A stretch of 64,000 bases of DNA from Parelaphostrongylus tenuis (taxonomy: Eukaryota; Nematoda; Chromadorea; Rhabditida; Metastrongylidae): contig JAHQIW010003651.1 in the NCBI GenBank assembly GCA_019055375.1, positions 124,001-188,000 of the forward strand, given 5' to 3'. The translations under genes were made by a program, and so were the position numbers. How positions within the stretch are numbered: the first letter of the stretch is position 1; each line of letters begins with the position of its first letter. Shown in pieces: positions 35,001 to 48,724 of the stretch. The notes under the pieces were generated by a model. The model saw nothing but the letters and a program-made list of their open reading frames with translations. It made no database searches and was not told the origin of the DNA.

Positions 35001-36280
35001 ATGGATAGTTGCCACACATTTACTTCCAAAAGAATCGTACAGCAAATAGACAATCGGCACGACAGTCATGAATCTTGGTGTAGACAGCGAAGAAAAAATG
35101 AATGAGCCTTGTGTCTTTCTAGCAAACGAACCCATACCGTAACTCTGCCACGTGACATTGACGTACGTAAGATAACGTGCGCTTTTTGAATACATGGGGA
35201 GGGCGAATGAGATAGCCGTTAGTCTTTAGAAAGACACACCTGGTGATAAGCAGATCTTCAGCGGATCTTCTTTCTTTGAGGACCAACAAACCACGAGCAT
35301 ATAGGGTTCACTCTCCAGCGAGATTTACTGAACTTTATATAATTTTCAAAGCTTCCGCATAGGTTAAGCGAGAGCAAAAGTGACAAAATCTCCCTATAGT
35401 GTTCAGCGAACTACAACGGCTTCGCATACTTGTTTACTATAGTCATAGCGCACGTATATTTTGAATTTTCGTCCACGTCCGTCGTTATTCACTTAGTTTC
35501 AACAAAATTAAAGGCACATGTTCGCTTCTATTTAGAACACCATTTGCAGAGTTCAAGGCGCTCTCTTAAGAACTTGGTGTATGAGCAGACCCCGTCAAAA
35601 GTTAGCACGTGGTATTCGATAACGAGAACAGAAGAAGTCTGAATACGTGGAAAGACAATGACCATTGAATATACGGACATCTTATCAATGTATAGTGGTA
35701 GTTCTGTAGAAAAAAAGATTCCAATCATTTCAGCCCTTTGACTGTTTTGTATTCTCGATACGTGTACTTTGCTATCGCGAAGCAAGATTGTCAACGAAAT
35801 TATTCACAAAACAACAGCCTATGGTTACGACAAAAAAATCGAATGAGGGGAATTTCACCGTGTAGTCACAGTTAAATGATGTTGCCGAAATCTTCTCTGA
35901 CTATTCGGGAGACCGAACCTGGGTGTTCAGAAATGTCAAACCTCTGCATCCACACAATAATGAGTGCGATACCTATGACCGTTATCAAGGCCTTCGAAGA
36001 ATATAAGAACGAAAAGTGTGACGTGAATTCATCACAACATCTAAATTATAGTGTCAGTAGCGTTATAGTCCTTCTATGAGAACTCATTTTCGAAACGATG
36101 CGCTGGAACTGCCGGATTTGGGATTTTGTTAACAAACAAATCGCTTGGAATGTGGTTTCATTACAAATTATGGAAACTGCCTTTCTCGCCTTAGATTATG
36201 TCACGTAAAGGTTGACCAGAAGCCGTAATAAGTAAAGTAGAAAGTCAATTTTCAAAATAGTTTATAAAATCACACGTAAT
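29060..36280. other. Long stretch with no recognisable gene
   Basis: Only short frames of unconvincing composition (for example at 30264-30626 and 31196-31408) without linked exons. It lies upstream of the UGP 5' end, so UGP promoter and any upstream leader exon would fall in its first part. Confidence 0.5.
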
Positions 36281-36291
36281 AATGAGGAGTA

Positions 36292-36504
36292 ATGCAGCAT
36301 ATGCACAGATTAGGAGAGGCTGGAACTCGAGTAGTTTGGTTGAGTTTGAAATCGAGACATTTCGTATTAGTAATTTCTCACGCATATTCGATATTCTATA
36401 TTATATATGCTATAGGTTTTGTTGCGCTGGAAGCCTATGACAAAGCTTTAGTTAGGGGAAACAGTACACAACCAAAGAGTAAACTTCCAACATATCTCGA
36501 CTAA
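36292..36504 (+). CDS. Weak candidate membrane exon
   Basis: 70-codon frame with one strong hydrophobic segment (HFVLVISHAYSIFYIIYAIG), followed by an acidic turn and NST, a possible N-glycosylation site. The shape resembles the first membrane helix and extracellular cap of two-pore potassium channels, but no pore motif (GYG/GFG) was found downstream. Treat as unproven. Confidence 0.15.
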   Translation: MQHMHRLGEAGTRVVWLSLKSRHFVLVISHAYSIFYIIYAIGFVALEAYDKALVRGNSTQPKSKLPTYLD

Positions 36505-36509
36505 TCATA

Positions 36510-39500
36510 ATTTAGCGTCGCTCATGATGCGCATTGGAAACCAACGCGACCAGGCAAACTGCGAGTGCATAAGATTATTTCGGTTCCCAGATACTATAGA
36601 AGAGCTTTCTAGCATGCTAAGTCGTGTGGCTATCTATAAAGGTTCGGTATTTCTGACTTTTACTATGCTAAACTCTATCCGATTGAATAAAAATTAACTG
36701 CACTCTATGAAGTGTCTCCAATATCATTACTTAGCTCGAGTGTAACTTTATTCACCAAATTAAAATCTGTCATAAACTAAACATATTCAACCTAATCCAA
36801 GTTTGGTAATTTTAGTAAGTAAAAAATTTCAGATTTCTGTGAACAGCAACTCCTTATGGATAATTTTATGAGTATCTAGTTTCTCAAAATGATTGTTGAG
36901 ATCTTTCATCATTATTAACGGCCAGTTGTTTTTCAATCATTTTGATAAATTACATGCCAGAAGTGCAAACTTTGTGTAGTTACTGTAAAAGATAAACATG
37001 TTCACTGTAAAATTATAAAACTATAAACTACATGTCTTTACATGCAAGATTTTTACAAAATTAGTGGTGAGTTGCGAAAATAAGCGCAGCAAATGTGTGA
37101 AGCTTTTGAATCAACATTTTCTGGAGAGAAACTGATGAAAGCAAACGTTGCGATCGCCTATTCTTCTGCAATCATTCAATCTGCTATCGATGTTTTTACA
37201 TTTACAACACGTGCACTTTTGGTAAATCTCCTTGACGAGTTACCACATAGCCAACGACAATTATGTATTTCCAAGTTTGAGCTGAGCATGTTCAGCATAA
37301 ATACTCGTTTTCGACACAGGAGGCAAATCAGACGGATAAACTTGCCCAAAATGCCTCTTTTAAATATTGCCCAATTAGGTCTACTGCGGAAGCGGTTCAA
37401 TAAATACAAAAAATACAACAAAAGTGTGTCACAAAAGATCTAGGTGAAAAGAAAATGCATCGAGATCAATTTCAGCCAGCCATAATGTTCCCACAAAGTC
37501 GCTTTATTCTATGGAAATCGTTACGAATAGGTTAAACATACGCAACAGAAGAATTAATTCAACAAAAAAAAAAGAAAACGATGGTTTCAAACATAGTATA
37601 ATGTATGAATTGATTTCCCTTCTATGAGATCACGCCTATCTCTTAAAGAACTGCCAGAAAATCCTCAGTGTAGAGCAACAGATTTCTGTGCATGATTCTG
37701 ATCCTGACTAATACGAGCATATACCCAAGGTATGAAAAAAATTGACACAACTCAAGATGTTAACCCCATGACTTCGGCAGGACAAACCTAGCAGTCCGTA
37801 TATAACAGCGAAGCTATAAAATGAATTCATGGTTTCTGAGCGGCAGACAATAAAGAGCACAATCCTTGTTTTGGCCAGATGCGATGAAGAATTCCTTGTT
37901 TGTGAAGCGTTACATTGTGAGAGAAGGCGACGCTTATCTGTGTTTTCTTGTTATTCTAAGTGAATGATTCAGAAAATCGAAAAGAAGTCTTTGGTGTTCA
38001 ATTTTTTCATCTCAGAAAATTCTTCCACAGCACTACCACAACGACCACGGAACGAATCGAGTTCACCGAAAATCACATACATTGCCGCCTCTCATGAAAC
38101 CAAGAAAAGTTTTCTATAGTCAGAGAATCTGGGTATTGAGAACATGAGAGAGGTGGAATACATTATATTGATGTAGATGTACGTAGGCTACTGAGTATTA
38201 TTCCAAAGTGAACCATCCACTCACATTACATGTGTATTGCAGCTTGTTTTGGGCCCTTTTTGGCATTTTTTCTCAATCTACATAATAACCATTGGAGATT
38301 CTTACAGCTGGAGTTGAAGTAATTATCGGCTAGTAGTTATCTAAAATTGGGCTTGCATGGCACAAGTTTTAAACTATACTAGGTTATTGATGATTTCCGA
38401 CAGTTCTCGATAGGCAACGGATTTGTAAAACTGGTGACGAAAAAATCCATAGAACTACATCACTTTTTTGTATCATTTAGAAGCAACGAATGTAAAAACA
38501 ACGAGTAGATTTTGGCATTTATCGACTCCTCGCTGGAAGCGACGATGAAGAAGCTGGAAACGTAGAAGACAATGTGGAAGTTTCTATGATTCTTGTTAAA
38601 CTTTCTGAAGGAAGTGAATCAAAAGCTGATGACGAAAACCTCTGATGCTGCATTTAGTCTCGTGACTTTTCACTCTCAACCACTGCTTCTCACGAGACGA
38701 TTAATCTACTGTATATCGATTATTTCTGCTTTGGTTAAAAAGATAATAGGTTTTATGGATTTACTGATGTTTAGGACACGACTGTAGATGACACAAACAA
38801 ACGCACGCTAAGGAAAGATGTGCTGTAGGAACCGAGATGGGACAATTCACTAATGTTGCTGGCAGAGAAAATACGTAAAAGTACACTGATAAACATACCT
38901 GCGCCACTCAGAAGCAGTTTTTAATTGGTTTATCACCTTATCTACCAAGAAGTACCCTAAGTAGCGACGTTCAATGCCCAAACACACAAGAAAAGACATT
39001 TCTGCGCCCCCTTAGTGTGAAATATACCGTCCTCAACAACAAGAAACTCCTCACCGCAAAATGAGCTTGTAATAAAAGGCTTCCGCAAACCATAAAGTAT
39101 GGAGAACATCATGAGTTAACCCTATCACAAATGTATCGGCTAAGCTTTGGAGTGAATAGGAAAAGTGCCGCAAAAAAGCTCTACGTAGCAAAACAAACCA
39201 CCAAAAAGGCAATGCTCTAGGTGAGATGCGCCTCATTTTACTTTCCCACATGTGTGCAGAAAACCATGCATTTGCAATTCAAATGACCTTAGATGCTATC
39301 GTGAACAGAGACAACTTCACAAGTGTACCGACATGTCAGAAGTTCAGCAGTAGCGTTCATACTGGCTAACTCAACTAATGTCAATTACTGTTTGAGCTTG
39401 AGCTTGCCGCGAAGCAATGGACTCAAATTGCTTGGAATTGGTATGGAGTACGCATACGGGACAAAGACGCCTCGACAATGCCAATCGCCGCCACGACTCA

Positions 39501-40770
39501 TGAATCGTACATGTGGTTACCATCTGTACTTAAGCAAGCAGATCGAAACTTCTGCCGATTCTAGCTCTTCTGGTCTTACACTAAAGCAATGTTTCCTTAA
39601 TGTCAACATTATAAGTTTTATAGACGCAATGTCGGTGGGCAGGACCGCTGGGCTCAGGATGTCGTATGAATATGCACACCTGTGCTTTTAATTTCTTAGG
39701 GAAGACATTAAAATGTCAGGGTTTTATCTTTACGAGCATCATCACGATTTCACCATCCTCAGAACGATGCAATATATTTCAGTTGGCACAGCGTCAAGGT
39801 CATTCTGAGAGAAACCCTCTAACGAAATGTGCGACAAGTTCGTAAATTCAAGAGGATAAAGTTTGGAAAAAAGGAAAAAAGACTATCTTGAGGTACCTTC
39901 GGTTTTCATGAAAAGCCAAATACATTTAAGACGAATAGAATCCAGAATCAGGGAAATTATCGAGATAATCGCTTCAGAACACTTTTACTCTTGACAAAAA
40001 ATCATGTAAGGCACCAAATTAAAACATTTTCTTGAGAATTTGGAAATGTTTTTTCTGCAATTCAACTACTTCTATATCTACAAGCACTTCCAGAACCATA
40101 ATCAAAGCCATTCATACCATGTGAAAATGATAAAAGGTTCATAGAACTTTCTCACAAGATACATAGTCAACGATTAGTTATTCGAACAAACCTATGAATA
40201 AAAATGACTGCACCGTCTCGTTAACTAACCTTCAAAGAGCTTTTTTTACCGCCCACTGGTCGAGCCATCGTAAATTTATGTCAATTGCCTGAAAATATTC
40301 ATAAACGGTACGGACACACAATCACGATTTCATATTGCAATACGAACGCTTAATTAGCGAAAGAAGGTTCTCATCATCACAAGATCGTTTCTGAAAGGGT
40401 GGACAAAAATTACTGCATTAGAAAGACTTTGTTGTTGGCGCATAGCTCTCCTTCATTTAGGAAAACTTTTGAGCCGGTCAGTAGCAAGGTAAATGCGTAG
40501 TCCGATTTGACAGAGCTTTGCACCCGAATACATCCTATCGGATATTCATGAGATTTTCTCCAGAAGAGATGAGCTAATTATGAATTTATGAAAACACAAC
40601 AAATTACCTTCAGGAATCTGTGGGAATAAATGCAACAAGATAACAGACGAAGATAACTTGAAGAATGGAGATCTTTGGTCAATAACTGACGATTTTTAAC
40701 CAGCGTCTTCATTAGTAGCTCCCCCACTGCTTCGATAAGTACCGCATTTACTGGTGATAGAGATGATAAT
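36510..40770. other. No gene recognised
   Basis: Longest frames (37093-37443 and 39323-39691 on the plus strand) have no motif, no supported splice partner and similar-length antisense frames. Confidence 0.45.
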
Positions 40771-40774
40771 GCTA

Positions 40775-41071
40775 AAGAATAGAGCTCTCTAAATTGATCA
40801 ATCCCTGAGGGATACACTATACATTCGTCTAACTAGCATCGTTTGAGGTGATTAAATGCTTATCTCTGGCCTTTACAACGACTCGCGGTGGCCTACCGAT
40901 ATATCAACTCAGTGCCGCTATCCTCGCAGACAAGTCTGGTATCAATTCACCGACCCTGGAGGGATGAGAGGCTTGGTGAGCCTTGAGCGCGAAATCGAAC
41001 CATCAACCATCCATTGATCGACCATGTGTATATCGCAGAGTGCCTCTAACCAACCATTGCGCCCACGTGCG
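40775..41071 (-). repeat. SINE family A
   Basis: Diverged copy. The head is at about 41070, the box region carries small insertions, and the body ends with a complement of AGAGCTCT near 40785. Confidence 0.75.
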
Positions 41072-43168
41072 TGATAGATATCGTCGTAGAAGAAATGTGA
41101 CAATGTTTAGACTATGGAGGAATCTCCGTCTTAATGATAATCAAGCATAAAAATGTCGGGTAACAAGAGCCTCATTGCCTATTTGAACGTTTGTGTTGTT
41201 GAACGTGTAAACTGAACATTTTGTTCACGATGCAGATACGCAAACGGTAACAACTTAGAAAAATGATAATAATAGAAAATTCAAGTGGACAGCGGGTGCA
41301 GGAGATCGAACATGCCACTCGGGAATACATTCGAGGTCACTGGTAAAACTCCGCCCTAGACCAGTCACTCTACTCTTCCTATCTATCTCTTTAAGGTTTT
41401 TCTAGAGTTAGCAAATTGAAATCAGGCCTGTCTGCAATAGGTTCTCGTCATCAACGAAGGCTGACGATTGCTTGTAATGATGACCTAGGAGTGTTTTTGA
41501 TGGTCTATTCCAAGATCCCAGAAAACAATCAACTCGATCAGTCAGCAAAACGTCTATGAAGATGATCAGAAATCCTAAGACAGCAAGCGAGACCATATGA
41601 GAATGCGTAGGACGACAAACGAAAGATTAAGTCGACTGAAAAAAAGTGTTGCGACCCACAGAAAACTAACTTATCATCATTTTAACAAAAGTTGTTCAAA
41701 GTCGACGTTATGGATACCAATAAGTTGTGCACGTCCACAGCGTATGGCGTTCATAAGTTGTGAATCAATCGAACAAACAACATTGTTTGTCATACAGGTG
41801 AATATCGACTTTTCAATGGACAAATAATGTTGTCAAATTGCTTATTCACCGACGAAACAACGGTTAAAGTCTTGTAAATGATGTAGATTTTACTGATCTG
41901 ATCAAACTTCCCCTCAAAGGCAAACTCAAAAACACAATGGGCATTCACAATGCTAGACATCAGCACATGGCTGAGCCGACACGATGTTGACGACCCCAAT
42001 GAGACGACGATGTTCAGATCGTAATGTGGACCTAATAAAAACTACGAGTTCTTATGTACGCACAGGTGATCTCTCTTCGATTAGTATGTTTCTTTTGACT
42101 TGATTTGAAGGCATCATATATGTCTAGTACAGTAAGGTCAACTGACTGTCACGTGCTTAGAACTGATCGCTCACATCATAAACTGATTATTCATGCTACG
42201 AACTATTCTTTCCTGATTGAGTACGGTTGCAATATCTTCTTGAAAACGATAGCTGACGTTTTAGCGATCTCGCTCTCCTCAAAGTTTAGACGTACGGCAT
42301 CATGCCACATCAACTATGTAACCGATATTTCCTGATTCCATGTAAACATATTTCAAAAACTAATTCAAAATTCTTCGACAAAGAAAGCCCACCGTTCAAC
42401 TGCTCAGATGAATTGAAGTAACCGATCTACTATAGAATACTATAGACAATGAACCGTACTCTCACAAAATAAGCCACATCATTTTATCTTTTGAGATAAA
42501 GGGCTACATATTCAAAAACACTCTCAATTTCTACTCATTTCTAGATTCTTGAAATTCCTTTGAGAAGCCTTATAAAATTTTCATCCTGATGCTTTCCATT
42601 CCAAGCCCAGGACTGTGACTTCCATCTTGCAGACGTCATCATTATGGCTTTGTGTTCGCCTAGAGGAGTACTTAGCCAAGCCCTCTACTATGCATCCAGG
42701 TATGATTGCATGCAAGCACAAGATATCAGGTATACTGTACTTAAATACCTAAGAGAATTGTGATGAGCGAAATTACAACCTCAAACGGGAGTTGAACCCG
42801 CGTTTCATCCATACCGGGGACGGTCGTAGCAGTCTAAAGCCGTAATTCTGATCACCACTCAGTTCTCTTAGCTATTTATAAAGCATCATAATTCCGCGAA
42901 AAGGCGGCAAAAACACCAAAGCTTTCGAATATATTGTACTCAAATGTAAAATCGAGAACTCAGGGATCAGGTATAGATTCATTGGAGCTGATCTATTGTA
43001 AGATTACTTATGACGATCACCTATTTCTCAAGATCTTTGCCTTCATGTTCTATTCCTAATTTCTGCTTCATGTAGCACCAGAAGAGCACACAGCGATGCT
43101 TATGAATGAGACTAAGCTTTCTCATCTCATTCATCCATACAGAAAGTGGTCATCCGATGATTCTCATA

Positions 43169-43752
43169 GGTTGGGGAAAAGTTCTGAGAAAATGCTTCTA
43201 AAACATTTATTTATGCAACTATTACGCCCGAACAGAGACAGAACTAATAGTCTAAGTAGTCCCCTTCAACTTCAAGCTCTTCCTGCCACTTCTCCGGCAA
43301 AAGATCGATCCCGCGAGCACAGAATTCCGATTTCTTGCTGTTGAAGAAATGAATGACAGAGTTGTCAAAGAGGGATTTTCTTCAATCGCTCCAAGCACAG
43401 CTTAACGATCAACTTCTTTTGGACGACCTGAACGCGGTTGATCTTCCAAACTTTTCTCACCTCACCTTCGTCAAACTTTTTGAACCACCTGTACACCGTA
43501 CTTTTGCCAACTGTGTCTTCGCCCCAAGCCATAGATGCGTTGACTTGCCACCGTTGCATTTGAACCTCAACAGCCATTCGTGCATCATCAACAACCTGAT
43601 TTTCTTGCTTTTGAACTCCATTCCGAATAAGCAGATAAATTATATACCAATCAACGTGGGAGAATACGGATTTTCAAGAAGCCCAAAAACACAAAAAAAT
43701 GGCCGACAGCTAAAAAGGTTACAAGCATTTTCTCAGAACTTTTCTCTAACCT
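43169..43752 (-). mobile_element. Internally deleted mariner element
   Basis: Inverted ends match closely: the left AGGTTGGGGAAAAGTTCTGA and the right end, whose complement reads AGGTTAGAGAAAAGTTCTGA, both continuing GAAAATGCTT. At about 584 bp it is less than half the length of a full mariner (1.3 kb). It keeps sequence for the transposase N- and C-termini but lacks the catalytic core. A TA precedes the left end at 43167-43168. Confidence 0.85.
43260..43640 (-). pseudogene. Mariner transposase remnant: N-terminal HTH joined to C-terminal tail
   Basis: The N-terminal part reads MEFKSKKIRLLMMHEWLL, then after a frameshift AWGEDTVGKSTVYRWFKKFD, the second helix-turn-helix of mariner transposases. 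Downstream on the same strand a segment reads SVIHFFNSKKSEFCARGIDL, then LPEKWQEELEVEGDYLDY and a stop, the usual mariner C-terminus. The entire DDD catalytic domain is missing, so it cannot make active transposase. Confidence 0.8.
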
Positions 43753-44244
43753 GTTACAAACGGTTTTTCAGAGAACATTTGCTTTCCCGTCTAGAAGATT
43801 TGGCACATAATCTGGTATAGTGCAAACACGGCTGCATGGATAGATCCTTAAGGGTCTGGCATTGGATTTCATACGAAGGTCATTCTGCACTCTAATCGTT
43901 AGTTTTGTAGCTCTCGCACCTCCTTTGGGTTTTTGATAGCTATCCTTCATTCATAGAAGTTTTCCACGTCAGAGCTTGGGTTCTTTAAACGTGATAGCAA
44001 CAAAGTTTGATTCAAGCGTAACACATAGCACTTTCAATTCCAAGCACACCAGGACCAACTATCGATTAATCTCCGCATTGATCGATTAATTCCGGATCTA
44101 ACACAAAGTTGTATGCTTACACAATTGTAGAAGAGTTGCTTGATGGGAGAAAAGAGCGAAAATTATTTAGAACTGGTTTCCCTAGAGGATTACTAAACAA
44201 AACAACCTAAGCAGAGGTTAACAAAGGTTAAAACGAACTTATTT

Positions 44245-44844
44245 GTGCTTATAGACTTTTCTCGAAATCAATCATACATAAATAAGACGTTACTGGTAAA
44301 GCAGAGGAATGAGAGAACAGCAAAATCACTAATGGGTCGGTCGCTGGTCGCCACTGATGGAACAGCTGCTATCGGCAGTGGGAGGCGAGCAGCGATGCGA
44401 TCGATTCCGCGGGTGGCCACCGATGCTCACAACATTCACATCCGTGAACGACGAGGACAATTGACCGTTCGCCTAGAATGCCAACGGCCAGAATCAAAGG
44501 TTTTGTAGAAAATGTGGGTTTAGTAAACTACTAAATGGCATTTATCCGTGTTTTTGCAGAAAGAAATATCCTTGGCGGTGAGAAAATGCTGGATATGCGC
44601 CCACACACATAGGGGATGCAAGCCGAATAACAGCGTGAAGGCTGAGAATGCAAAAAAAAGAAAGCAGCTGATTTCATCCTTTTTAAGCCTGCAAGGGTTA
44701 AGGGAAATCAAACGGGATTACAACAGACTTCTAGCAGAAAAATCGATAGACTGTGTTAATTTGACATTGAGTTCGGGACGAGAGCCACACGAAGTTGTCG
44801 ACGATGAAAGGCATTTCACAGGTCGAATTGTGTTTCCATATTAA
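44245..44844 (+). CDS. Candidate two-exon gene of unknown function
   Basis: Exon 1, 44245-44499, and exon 2, 44560-44844, are separated by a 60-nt intron (AAG|GTTTTG ... GTTTTTGCAG). Both are phase 0, giving 179 residues. Exon 1 is Arg/Ala/Gly-rich (LMGRSLVATDGTAAIGSGRR). Exon 2 starts KEISLAVRKCWICAHTHRGC, a Cys/His cluster that could bind zinc, followed by a Lys-rich helical stretch and HFTGRIVFPY before TAA. Splice signals and two long frames joining in phase favour a real gene. No family was recognised, and a decayed transposon gene is possible. Confidence 0.4.
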
Positions 44845-44864
44845 CCTACAAACTAACCTTGCTT

Positions 44865-45085
44865 ATATCATGCCGTTCGTTTCGAGTGTTTTCTTAAGAC
44901 CACGCTCAAATTTCGATACGCCTGATAATCGTTTTTAAGCCATGCATGTGAGGGATCGGGTTCACCCAAGAAGATTCGCTAAGACAAAAGGCACTTTACA
45001 TTTGCAAGGAACCTCTTAAAGCAGAAGCAAGCGTATATTGCATTGTAGAAGTGCCCATAACAGACCACATGCATGGCTTAGAAGC
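44865..45085. repeat. Foldback repeat, family C
   Basis: Starts at CATGCCGTTCGTTTCGAGTG. Inner arms GTTTTTAAGCCATGCATGTG and ACATGCATGGCTTAGAAGCG are inverted. It directly follows the stop of the candidate two-exon gene at 44844. Confidence 0.6.
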
Positions 45086-45089
45086 GATT

Positions 45090-46700
45090 CTTAGGCATAT
45101 CCTTGTTCAAGCTTTCGCGTTGTTCGCAAATCTTCTTCAAAAACAAGGCTGACCTTCAGCAATTTCTGCTTTCTCAGGATCTACACGTACTATACCATAC
45201 CGTTTTTAACAAATTAGTTTAATATAGTCTATGAGAATGTTATGTGAGTTTTCGAGGATGACACGTCAGTGGCTTGCGTATGTTTCGGCAGTATCGCTCG
45301 TCTCATCAGAGCCACGCATTCTTCTAGTTGCTATTTATTATATTAAATATTCACATTATTATTCTTCATCTTATTTCCATTTAGTCAACTAATATTTCTT
45401 AATTTCGTAAGAATCCTATTCCAAACCACTTCAAGAATATGCTTATTGAGGTAACACCACCGTTGAATTCTGTGGATCGAATAAGATCACCGGTTCATTG
45501 CTTCACAGCATGAGCAATGAACCTTATTCTGATCAGAACATGAATCTGAGAAATGGAGTAATGCTAATATGAAATTCAAACACTTTTTCCTTTCTACTTG
45601 CTATTGGATTTTCGGAGCTTCTCCAAAAACCTCCAAGGCTTTCCGCGTTGATGTTTTTCATTCTTGGCCTCGGGCTGTAACTACCACCTCGAAGTCGTCA
45701 CCGTTGACCCGATGTGCGTCTACGGCAATACTTGGTCGAATTTTCGACTTTCAATCGTGGTTCCCTTTTTTCGCACATAGAATGATCTGTCCATTTCGCA
45801 TGTGAGCATGATCACGTCTTCCAAGATATCAGTTATAATGCACTTGAAATCATGCAATCTCCGTCTCTGCCAGTGAGATAAATCACGCAGTCGCATTCCT
45901 CTGTTTTACATAGATGGTTTATACAGGAAGTTCTGCACCAAATAATGACGTAGTGTTTCAGGTAAAATTTCTATAATTGCTGAAGAGTTTACCAGGACAT
46001 GTTTTCCTAAAAGAGCAGCACCATCGTGCTCGTCATGTGGTTGTATGGTTTGCTCGCCGCTTTGAGAATCTTCAGTGGGAAAAAATGGTGTGAACTTTAT
46101 TGGCCGAACTTCTGATTGGTAGAGATCAAAGATGGCTGCTATCTTGAATGAAATTCCTACATTGTGGACAAAACATAAGCCACTGCTCATGCACCCTTAT
46201 CATCGCTGATCAACTATTTTGATATCGGTGTGTTGTAGAGGAATAGAGAAATAAACCAGCATGGATTTAAATTTGACTGGATATTTCACAAAAGAGAGTC
46301 GATCTAAAAGAATGCTGAACTATTAGGAAACCTTAGATCATTGTTTTATTTGTGCTGTGAACTAGCGCCGCTACCCACGGCTCAACGTGCACCACGTACT
46401 TGCACGACGCCCGAGGTCATCGCCCTGCCTTTCCTTTAGCAGTTTTGAAAACAAAAGTAAGCATCAAATCAGAATCAAAAACAGAGAGTGGAAATATTAC
46501 GACACAGTATCAGATGATTAGACGAGCTGAAAAAGTTGAAGCCGTTGGTAGCCGTCTACTCATTGAGGTACGAAAACATCACAATTTTTGCAAAGCACCA
46601 TTAGTTTTTGTTGTTCTTAGCGGAAAAATGGTCATCCACAGCTCGCAGTTTTGCTTTGGCATAGAGTTACAGATAGCCAGAAATGATAAAGAAGAAAGCT
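45090..46700. other. No gene recognised
   Basis: Contains a piece related to the foldback family at 1330-1860 (TGTTTCGGCAGTATCGCTCG, then CTCATCAGAGCC, 45277-45312). The frames at 45569-45805 and 46400-46700 have no recognised similarity. Confidence 0.45.
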
Positions 46701-46709
46701 TTCATATTC

Positions 46710-46955
46710 CTGAGGGATGCGCCACATATTCGACTTTAATAAACATCGTTAAAGGTGATGATTGCATAAATGGGCTTTTACAATTACTCGCGATGGTCCA
46801 GAGATGCATCAAATCAGTACTGATATCCTCCCACGTAAATTCCGTATTGATCCTCGGGCCGTGGAGGAATGAAATGCTTCATGAACATGAAACGAGAAAT
46901 CGAACCAACGACCACGTATGTGTCTCAGCGTAGTTTTAACCAGTACGTCACATGC
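46710..46955 (-). repeat. SINE family A, decayed copy
   Basis: Colinear with the family from GAGGGATGCGCCACATATTC to GTACGTCACATGCGTCAC. It lies inside the apparently long open frame at 46400-46933, explaining the second half of that frame. Confidence 0.65.
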
Positions 46956-47639
46956 GTCACCATCGATCCATGGGAGCTACCGAAACCACTATTGTCTGTG
47001 GTAATACACGAAGATAAAGTACAAAACCAACATATTATTCTCTATCAAATAAATAGTACTTTTCCATGGTTAGTCGCTTAAAGGCGGCGTATAACCAGAA
47101 ATTTATTGCTATTACATACCACAAAAGCCAAAAAGAGCGTGCTTAGAGGATTTGTTAGGAGCATCCTGCAAAACACAGATTAATCTTTGGCTCGCCGCTA
47201 CAAGATGATGAAGGACTTTATCCTTCCGAAGATTGGTAAGAGGTTTGTCTGGAAGGATTTAGGAATCGACTTGATACATCGCAATACAACCGTAACTCTT
47301 TGTACAGGCCAATATCACATTTAATCTCTTGAACGATGCTAGAAAAGTCGAATACACAGAGTGATCCTCGCTATTGATCAATGCCAAAATATTGATCGGT
47401 TCATGTCAAAATGAATCCTTAGTAAAATGTCATGTAGGTAGCTGGAGAGAATCATGCATCATCATCAATCATATCGGTTTCTTGCGTTGTAGAGGCAGAG
47501 CATGGGTGGAGAGATATAAAAGTTTCCGGAAACTGAAGAAATATCATCTTCCCACTACTTATCGAAACAGAAGAGCAAAAAAGGTTTGACAAATGAGAGC
47601 GTTGACTGTTCAGCAATGACGTCTAAAATTCAATTATGT

Positions 47640-47835
47640 CATACCATTCGTATAGAGAGTTTTCCTAAGACCACGCTCAGATTTCGATATGCCTGATAAT
47701 CATTTTTGAGCCACGCATGTGGTCTGTTTTGGGCGCTTAGGCCGTAAGGTCGAAACACGTGTATTGCACTGTAAAACATAAGAGATCGTATGCATGGCTC
47801 AAAAATAATTACCAGTCATAATGAAATTCAAGCAT
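47640..47835. repeat. Foldback repeat, family C
   Basis: ATAATCATTTTTGAGCCACG at about 47696 is inverted at about 47795 (CATGGCTCAAAAATAATTAC). A relative occupies 44865-45085, and looser relatives sit at 14270-14530 and 25720-26045, sharing CATGTGGTCT and ACACGTGTTTCG. Confidence 0.65.
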
Positions 47836-48724
47836 ACAATAGTCATAATGGAACCTAGCGTTACTGTTCAATAGCCTGGAGATTTTTTATCGTTATCGTG
47901 ACGGTGAAATAAGGATGAGCAAAACATCTGGGAATGTGTTCCGCCAAAAAGATTTGCTCGTTTCTCTGCTTATTGTTCGCTCTCATCATAAGCAGCGGAA
48001 AACTCAACCTATCTTTCGTCTGTAATATCAGTCTAAGGCAACGAAAGAGTTCACGTACGTTTCTGATAAATCGATTTTCATCATTTATATAGGAGTCCTG
48101 GTGTTGTTCAAAAAGCACTAAATATATGCCGTCCTATAAATTTCGGCTCTGCTAAGTTAATGCCTCTAATGTAATGATGCTCATGGACTAAGATGCATTG
48201 AATGTTGTGATAATGACCATTTTCAGGTAAAAAAAACCAACCAAGCTCATATCAAACTCTATTACCACATTCTCAATCAGTCACATCGTATCTTACGCAA
48301 ATCGTCTTCAGTGGTTTGTTCTGTTACACAGACGCCTTTTGCCAAAGTTTTTGTAGTCATTTGATGGTTTCTCCAATGCAGATGTTATGTCAGGTGTGAG
48401 TCGTAAAAACTGTTCCCTTTACGTAATTTTGACAGAGAGAGACTTGTTGCTGAATGCTTATAAGATATGGACATCAAAGAGGCGCAAAAATGCCTCCGGC
48501 TAAAATTGGCTTCTCGGGAGTTTTTGTATGTGATATCTCGATATAATTGTAGAGACGCCAGCAGAGTGACGCGATACTCACGGAGTACGCACGCATCAAT
48601 ATCATTCAGCACATCTTGTTTAAAGCATCTACCCAGCCTGAGCAGCTTTTTCGCTTTCGTTTGTCCACAACCTACACCTAATAGCTCTACAGACATACGT
48701 TTTGTTGATATTAAATGTTTGCAT

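Noticed and set aside
46400..46933. 177-codon plus-strand frame
   Set aside because: The second half is a decayed SINE copy and the first half shows no family similarity or splice partner. An exonised SINE cannot be excluded but is not supported.
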